DNA of 9,784 nt from Candidatus Njordarchaeota archaeon (lineage in GTDB: Archaea; Asgardarchaeota; Njordarchaeia; Njordarchaeales; Njordarchaeaceae). Shown piece after piece: positions 6,458 to 9,784 of the stretch. Position numbers and translations under genes: made by a program. The DNA lies in NCBI GenBank assembly GCA_029856615.1, contig JAHKLF010000038.1, positions 1 through 9,784 of the forward strand, read 5' to 3'. Under the pieces are notes generated by a model. That model was not told where the DNA came from, ran no database searches, and saw only the letters and a program-made list of their open reading frames with translations. Position 1 is the stretch's first letter. Every line of letters starts with the position of its first letter.

Positions 6458-7054
6458 GTGAAAATAAACTTGAAACTGGATGAAATAACCTATAAGCCAA
6501 TGTCTATTAGGCATATCTTAAGGAAAATGAAGGATATTTGTTCACTTATGGTTGACCTCGCTTATTTCGCGTATTTAAAGCAAAAACGCGAGATATCCGA
6601 CCTAGTCTTAAAACTTGAAAGCGAAGTCGATAAGCTGGCATATTTCCTCTATATGACTGCATCTCTAGCAGCCAGAGACAAAGATGATGCAGAATTCTCA
6701 GCCGTTCTCATTAAAGTAGGCACTGCCTTCAATGAATTAGCAAACGCGGCAGCTGATATAGCTGATATGGTCAAACTTAGTTTATCCCCCCATCGATCTA
6801 TTCAAGAAGCCTTCGAAAAAACGGAGGAAACAGTAGATGACGTCAATGTGGAAGCAAATAGCTTAATTGACGGCAAAAGAGTGCGAGATCTAGAAAAGTT
6901 CGGAATATACATTGATATAATTGCTCTTAAGAGGAATAATAGTTGGCTGTTGAATCCAGATAGAAACTTCATCATACGTGGTGGGGATATACTAATCGTC
7001 CGCGGTAATATAGAGATGCTAACTAAAATGCGAGAGGTGTGCAAACATGAGTGA
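6458..7054 (+). CDS. PhoU-like / TrkA-C (RCK_C) two-domain regulatory protein, first of a tandem pair
   Basis: A 198-residue protein with an N-terminal helical PhoU-like domain (about residues 18-112) containing IRHILRKMKDICSLMVDLAYFAYL and the second helical repeat FNELANAAADIADMV (91-105). A C-terminal TrkA-C (RCK_C) domain (about 128-196) includes LIDGKRVRDLEKFGIYIDIIALKRN and ends in the typical FIIRGGDILIVRGN (171-184). TrkA-C domains bind small ligands and regulate cation channels or transporters; archaeal proteins of this build are usually described as potassium-channel or divalent-cation transport regulators. The start is ambiguous: the longest frame begins with GTG at 6458, which has no ribosome-binding site. 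However, that GTG is part of GGTGA (6457-6461), which lies eight bases before an in-frame TTG at 6470, so the true protein may start four residues later. It overlaps the next, paralogous gene by 8 bases. Confidence 0.87.
   Translation: MKINLKLDEITYKPMSIRHILRKMKDICSLMVDLAYFAYLKQKREISDLVLKLESEVDKLAYFLYMTASLAARDKDDAEFSAVLIKVGTAFNELANAAADIADMVKLSLSPHRSIQEAFEKTEETVDDVNVEANSLIDGKRVRDLEKFGIYIDIIALKRNNSWLLNPDRNFIIRGGDILIVRGNIEMLTKMREVCKHE
7034..7039 (+). promoter_or_regulatory. Ribosome-binding site GAGGTG inside the upstream gene
   Basis: GAGGTG sits seven bases before the ATG at 7047 and within the last codons of the preceding PhoU/TrkA-C gene. It gives the second gene independent initiation on a shared message. 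Confidence 0.6.
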
Positions 7055-7628
7055 TTTAGTTTTTAAAACTAGGGATGCTTTAGTTGAATTGAAAAATAAA
7101 GTAGAATTGATGCTCGATCTAGCATATTCTGCCGTAATGCTTCATGATGAGAAAATCGCTAAAGAAGTATTAAAACTCGAAGAATATTTCGACTGGTTAT
7201 GCACGCATTTCCAACTGCTTGTATTATCAATATTTCAAGAAGAAGGAAGCAAAAATGAAATATTAGGATTAATAAGATTCAGTGTTTCGCTTGAGGCTAT
7301 GGCTGACGCAGCAGCTCGAATCGCCGAAACTGTAGTGAGAGGGCTTAAAACCGGATATGGTCTTAAAGTATTCTCTATGGTTTCTGAAGAGAGCGAAGAA
7401 TTTGTCTCTGTCGCTAAAATTAGTTCTAAATCTCGCTTAGCGGGAAAAACCTTAAAAGAAACTGGAATCGAGGAAAAATTAGATATTCAGATACTAGCTG
7501 TAAGAAGAAGGGATAAATGGTATTTCGACCCCCCTAAGGATTTCAAGCTCGAAGCTGGAGATGTCATAATAGTGAGGGGTTATGCCGAAGCGCTAGACGA
7601 TATAAAGAGGGAAGCTTATGGAGATTAA
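7047..7628 (+). CDS. PhoU-like / TrkA-C (RCK_C) two-domain regulatory protein, second of the pair
   Basis: A 193-residue paralogue of the preceding gene with the same order of domains. The PhoU-like helical region (about residues 8-100) has ELKNKVELMLDLAYSAVML and the repeat helix SLEAMADAAARIAETVV (81-97). A TrkA-C domain (about 118-190) contains KISSKSRLAGKTLKETG, IQILAVRRRDKWYFDPPKD and the closing LEAGDVIIVRGYAEAL (168-183). This domain is a closer match to the RCK_C consensus than that of its neighbour, so the pair may form a heteromeric sensor. Coupling by an 8-base overlap (ATGAGTGA) implies balanced synthesis. In other archaea such pairs are, to my knowledge, often next to an MgtE/SLC41-like or other cation transporter gene; no transporter is visible in this window. 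It is convergent with trm5. Confidence 0.9.
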   Translation: MSDLVFKTRDALVELKNKVELMLDLAYSAVMLHDEKIAKEVLKLEEYFDWLCTHFQLLVLSIFQEEGSKNEILGLIRFSVSLEAMADAAARIAETVVRGLKTGYGLKVFSMVSEESEEFVSVAKISSKSRLAGKTLKETGIEEKLDIQILAVRRRDKWYFDPPKDFKLEAGDVIIVRGYAEALDDIKREAYGD

Positions 7629-7673
7629 AGTAAGCTTCATTATTCATCATTAATGGCCCTTTGGCATCATTGT

Positions 7674-7689
7674 TTATTTCGAGAAATAA
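7674..7689. terminator. Symmetrical A/T hairpin between convergent genes
   Basis: TTATTTC and GAAATAA form a perfect inverted repeat around GA, midway between the stop codons of the PhoU/TrkA-C gene (plus, 7628) and trm5 (minus, 7696). It could act as a bidirectional terminator or 3' end hairpin. The stem is mostly A-U and thus weak, especially in a thermophile, so the call is tentative. Confidence 0.35.
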
Positions 7690-7695
7690 TAATAA

Positions 7696-8736
7696 CTAAT
7701 TTAATCCGTTGATGTCCACATCAAAAACAATGTGATATTTGCGAGGCGCTACTTCTCTTAGAACTTTTTTAGCGATTATTTTAAATGCTACGTTGCTTTC
7801 TTTCAATTTTGATATAATCAGTTCCTCTCCTTTTTCAATTGCTTTATTCTTGTTTAAAGCCCGGATAGCTAGGTATACATGCAAACGCCCTCCCGATTTT
7901 TTTAGGCCCATTATCGCTGATTCTAGAAAATTTAATGATCCCTCGGGGTAATTCATGATTATTCTATCAGCTACTCTTCCTATTCTTGGAACCTCCTTAT
8001 ACGCATCCCCCCAGATAGGAATAATTTTGTCATGTGAAACTTTATTTATTTCAATATTAAGCCTCATTAAAGCAATCGCATTGTAATTGATATCTATTGC
8101 ATATACCCTTGCACATTTTTTAGCAATAGGTATTGAAAAAGGACCAACCCCCGCGAACATGTCTATTACTACCTCATTAGTTTTCACTTGAGTAATTATC
8201 CTCGCTCTTTCTGAAGACAATCTAGGGTTAAAGAATACCCCCGAAAGGTCTACCGCGTAGTAGAAATTGCTTTCTTTGTGAACAGTGATAGGGAGCCCAA
8301 ACCCAGCGATACGCTCCCATTGGGCAATCCTCAAAATTCCCGTGATTTCTTTACGCTTAACAAAGACAGCACGTGCGCTAAAATTTTCCCTCAATATCTT
8401 TCCAATCTCCTCTTTACATTCTTCAGCATTTTTTGGCAATTCATTAATTAATACCAAATCTCCTATTATTGTAACGCTCTTAGGTATAGGAAGATTTGTT
8501 ATTTTCGATAACTCATGAAGATTTCTCGTTAAAACCCTTTCTGGAAAAAAATTCTGAGGTACTCTTACTATTTGCCCACGAATTTTCTTAATTTCACGTA
8601 CCCCCTCATCCCGTATTGGGAAAAATACTTTTAGTCCAAGGAAAATATTTTTCTTGGATTTAAGGAGAATATTCTTGCTAATTAAGAATTGTTCAGCTTT
8701 TCTGATTTTTGTAATCGGGAAAACAGCAGCATACAT
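7696..8736 (-). CDS. trm5: tRNA (guanine37-N1)-methyltransferase Trm5
   Basis: A 346-residue archaeal Trm5, which uses SAM to make m1G37 next to the anticodon and so prevents frameshifting. The N-terminal D1 domain (about residues 1-60) recognises the tRNA elbow. The central region has FFNPRLSSERARI (168-180), whose glutamate E176 corresponds to the general base of Methanocaldococcus Trm5. The Rossmann domain shows IDMFAGVGPFSIPIAKK (191-207), the acidic VYAIDINYNA (211-220), and NYPEG (262-266) in place of the commoner NLP/NPP. The C-terminal KVLREVAPRKYH (324-335) is conserved in the family. The presence of D1 and the length favour the Trm5a/b type over Trm5c. The ATG at 8736 has GGTG eight bases upstream. 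The C/D box sRNA lies immediately before that site, and a shared transcript is likely. Confidence 0.94.
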   Translation of the reverse strand: MYAAVFPITKIRKAEQFLISKNILLKSKKNIFLGLKVFFPIRDEGVREIKKIRGQIVRVPQNFFPERVLTRNLHELSKITNLPIPKSVTIIGDLVLINELPKNAEECKEEIGKILRENFSARAVFVKRKEITGILRIAQWERIAGFGLPITVHKESNFYYAVDLSGVFFNPRLSSERARIITQVKTNEVVIDMFAGVGPFSIPIAKKCARVYAIDINYNAIALMRLNIEINKVSHDKIIPIWGDAYKEVPRIGRVADRIIMNYPEGSLNFLESAIMGLKKSGGRLHVYLAIRALNKNKAIEKGEELIISKLKESNVAFKIIAKKVLREVAPRKYHIVFDVDINGLN

Positions 8737-8744
8737 TATAACTA

Positions 8745-8748
8745 CACC
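8745..8748 (-). promoter_or_regulatory. Ribosome-binding site GGTG for trm5
   Basis: GGTG occurs on the minus strand eight bases before the trm5 ATG and five bases after the sRNA D box. Trimming of the sRNA 3' end at the usual few bases past box D would leave a trm5 message whose leader starts right at this site. Confidence 0.5.
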
Positions 8749-8808
8749 AACAGTCAGACAGAGGTAACCTCATCATCACATCAGGCGGCTCTTCCATCAT
8801 CATTAACT
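8749..8808 (-). ncRNA. C/D box sRNA guiding 2'-O-methylation
   Basis: On the minus strand the order and spacing are canonical. Box C is ATGATGA (8803-8797), followed by the 12-nt guide TGGAAGAGCCGC (8796-8785), box D' CTGA (8784-8781), the spacer TGTG, box C' ATGATGA (8776-8770), the 12-nt guide GGTTACCTCTGT (8769-8758) and box D CTGA (8757-8754). Two guides of exactly 12 nt and a short D'-C' spacer are the archaeal pattern, bound by L7Ae, Nop5 and fibrillarin. The terminal stem is weak, so the ends given are approximate. By the box D+5 rule the first guide points to a C inside the conserved 23S sequence GUCGGCUCUUCC, with 10 contiguous pairs; the target of the second guide is unknown. A TATA box at 8833-8826 predicts a start at about 8804. 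Recognition is by pattern only; there is no expression evidence. Confidence 0.88.
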
Positions 8809-8825
8809 AATATGAGTATTTTATC

Positions 8826-8833
8826 ATTTTATA
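8826..8833 (-). promoter_or_regulatory. TATA box for the sRNA (and probably trm5)
   Basis: The minus strand reads TATAAAAT with its centre about 26 bases before 8804, the base just upstream of box C. This is the expected TATA-to-start distance for the sRNA. No better TATA box lies between the sRNA and trm5, so trm5 may depend on it too. Confidence 0.55.
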
Positions 8834-8879
8834 ATCAATCATAGCATCACTCATAATTGAATTTAATGCTGACAAAGAT

Positions 8880-9644
8880 TTATATCAGTGGAAGTTTGAA
8901 AAAATCCATCGCATTCTCAGTAGTTCGTTCTGCGACACGATCAGGAGGTATTCCCTTCAATTTTGCGATGAATTCTGCAAGAAATTTTATATTAGCTGGC
9001 TCATTCCTTGTTTTTGGAATCGGGGATAAAAATGGGCTGTCTGTTTCTAGCATTATGTATTCGATTTCTATTTTTTCTACGATTCTCTTCAGTCTATTAA
9101 TTCTCACGGCAATCGTTGGAATTGAAAGCATCCAACCATTCCTTATTATCTCAAATGCTTCACTTAATTCTCCCATGAAAGCATGAAAAACCGCCCGTTC
9201 CACTTGTTGTTTCTTCAGAATCTCTATAACATCACGTGTTGCCTCTCTATTATGTATCACTATTGGTTTGTCGTAATTTTTAGCTTGCTCAATCAATCCC
9301 TCTAGCGCTTGTCTTAAAAAGTTTCGGTCCTCCTCTTTTTTGACCCAATAATAGTCAAGGCCTACTTCTCCTATGGCTACTACCTCCTTATGATATCTAT
9401 CTATTAGTTCGAGCGTCTCTTCAAACTGTTCTTTTGTCAATTTCTGCGGCGCTGCTCCTAAAGTTATGTAAATATATCCTCTAAACTTCTTCTTTAGATC
9501 TAAAGCTTTCATGAAATCCTTAGGATCTATACTAGAATCGATTACCGCAATGATTCCCTGTGATTTAGCTCGCGCAATTACATCGTCTAAATCCTTTCTA
9601 AATGATTTAAAAGTCAGATGTGCGTGAATATCAATTAATTTCAT
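8880..9644 (-). CDS. tatD: TatD-family metal-dependent hydrolase/DNase
   Basis: A 254-residue TIM-barrel amidohydrolase of the TatD family, full length. All metal-binding and catalytic positions are visible: H7 and H9 in IDIHAHL, E93 in IGEVGLDYYW (91-100), H131 in IVIHNREA (128-135), H154 in VFHAF (152-156) and D202 in LETDSPFLSP (199-208). The C-terminal NIKFLAEFIAKLKGI helix and TTENAMDFF (241-249) are also typical. Characterised relatives are Mg-dependent 3'-5' exonucleases acting on DNA or RNA; the physiological substrate here is not known. The ATG is preceded by a full GGTGATC ribosome-binding site. It is divergent from the metallo-hydrolase gene, with only 23 bases between start codons, and is followed on the same strand by the sRNA and trm5. 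Confidence 0.92.
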   Translation of the reverse strand: MKLIDIHAHLTFKSFRKDLDDVIARAKSQGIIAVIDSSIDPKDFMKALDLKKKFRGYIYITLGAAPQKLTKEQFEETLELIDRYHKEVVAIGEVGLDYYWVKKEEDRNFLRQALEGLIEQAKNYDKPIVIHNREATRDVIEILKKQQVERAVFHAFMGELSEAFEIIRNGWMLSIPTIAVRINRLKRIVEKIEIEYIMLETDSPFLSPIPKTRNEPANIKFLAEFIAKLKGIPPDRVAERTTENAMDFFKLPLI

Positions 9645-9646
9645 TA

Positions 9647-9653
9647 GATCACC
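9647..9653 (-). promoter_or_regulatory. Strong ribosome-binding site GGTGATC for the TatD gene
   Basis: GGTGATC, a seven-base match to the archaeal anti-Shine-Dalgarno, ends two bases before the TatD ATG at 9644. The opposite strand of the same 23-base gap holds GGGTGGAG (9656-9663), the ribosome-binding site of the divergent gene. Confidence 0.65.
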
Positions 9654-9667
9654 ACGGGTGGAGAGAT

Positions 9668-9784
9668 ATGTTAGTGTTGCCTAATATTTATCTTCTTAGA
9701 AACAAGGTTAGGGGAGGAAATATATATGTAATTGAGGAGAAGAAAGGTTTAACGCTAATAGACTGTGGTTTAGAAGGAAGCGAT
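9668..9784 (+). CDS. Partial metallo-beta-lactamase-fold hydrolase, N-terminus only
   Basis: The ATG at 9668 opens a frame that stays open to the window edge (39 codons). The visible residues start MLVLPNIYLL and continue with GGNIYVIEEKKG and LTLIDCGLEGSD. This is the characteristic start of the metallo-beta-lactamase fold: paired strands carrying N-x-Y-hydrophobic, then hydrophobic-IDxG before the first helix. The metal-binding HxHxDH motif would lie beyond the window, so substrate and subfamily cannot be judged; glyoxalase II-like hydrolases are common with this start. GGGTGGAG upstream (9656-9663) supports the start. It is divergent from tatD. Confidence 0.75.
   Translation, partial: MLVLPNIYLLRNKVRGGNIYVIEEKKGLTLIDCGLEGSD

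Noticed and set aside
6802..7044. 80-residue minus-strand frame within the first PhoU/TrkA-C gene
   Set aside because: Antisense shadow of a gene with clear domain matches and overlap-coupled neighbour.
7640..7672. Minus-strand ATGATGA and ATGATGC motifs in the gap between PhoU/TrkA-C and trm5
   Set aside because: No CTGA box at a usable distance; the repeats look like coincidental ATGAT-rich sequence around stop codons.
8857..9186. 109-residue plus-strand frame opposite the TatD gene
   Set aside because: The minus-strand TatD frame has all catalytic residues; the plus-strand product is a low-complexity Ser/Ile-rich shadow.
1..9784. CRISPR arrays, tRNA genes, insertion sequences or transposon ends
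   Set aside because: No regularly spaced direct repeats, no cloverleaf with T-loop and acceptor motifs, and no transposase-like frame were seen on either strand.

Overview
The window comes from an AT-rich archaeal chromosome, probably a thermophilic member of the Thermoproteota or a related TACK lineage. The evidence is as follows. The best Shine-Dalgarno sites read GGTGA, GAGGTG or GGTGATC, complementary to an archaeal 16S 3' end. TTTAWA-type TATA boxes lie at spacings expected for archaeal promoters, and at least one gene looks leaderless. The gene families are typically archaeal: Trm5, a METTL5-like methylase, paired PhoU/TrkA-C proteins and MTH1187-type thiamine-binding protein. There is also a textbook archaeal C/D box sRNA. 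I cannot name the genus.

Layout. Positions 1-1732 (minus strand) hold an unrecognised 254-residue protein followed by a truncated, apparently cytoplasmic FG-GAP/VCBS-like beta-propeller protein. From a divergent promoter region, 1822-2463 (plus) encodes a METTL5-like RNA adenine methyltransferase. After about 240 bases of non-coding sequence comes a stomatin/SPFH membrane protein (2700-3584, plus). It converges on a two-gene minus-strand unit (5323-3603): a prepilin peptidase-like membrane protease, then a TrmA/RumA-type uracil-C5 methyltransferase two bases downstream. Divergent from that unit, the plus strand carries an unrecognised 207-residue protein that looks like a degenerate small-GTPase fold, a thiamine-binding protein, and two overlapping paralogous PhoU/TrkA-C regulators (up to 7628). 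These converge on minus-strand trm5 (8736-7696). Upstream of trm5 are a C/D box sRNA (about 8808-8749) and a TatD-family nuclease gene (9644-8880). A metallo-beta-lactamase-fold gene starts at 9668 (plus) and runs off the window.

How they fit together. Four elements deal with RNA modification: the METTL5-like methylase, the TrmA-like methylase, Trm5 and the 2'-O-methylation guide sRNA. The rest are membrane or ion homeostasis functions (stomatin, prepilin peptidase, PhoU/TrkA-C pair) and housekeeping enzymes.

The most notable item is the sRNA. It has canonical C, D', C' and D boxes and two guides of exactly 12 nt. One guide can form 10 contiguous base pairs with the conserved archaeal 23S sequence near the peptidyl transferase centre. 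The sRNA sits directly ahead of the trm5 ribosome-binding site, downstream of a well-placed TATA box, so guide RNA and trm5 mRNA may share one transcript.
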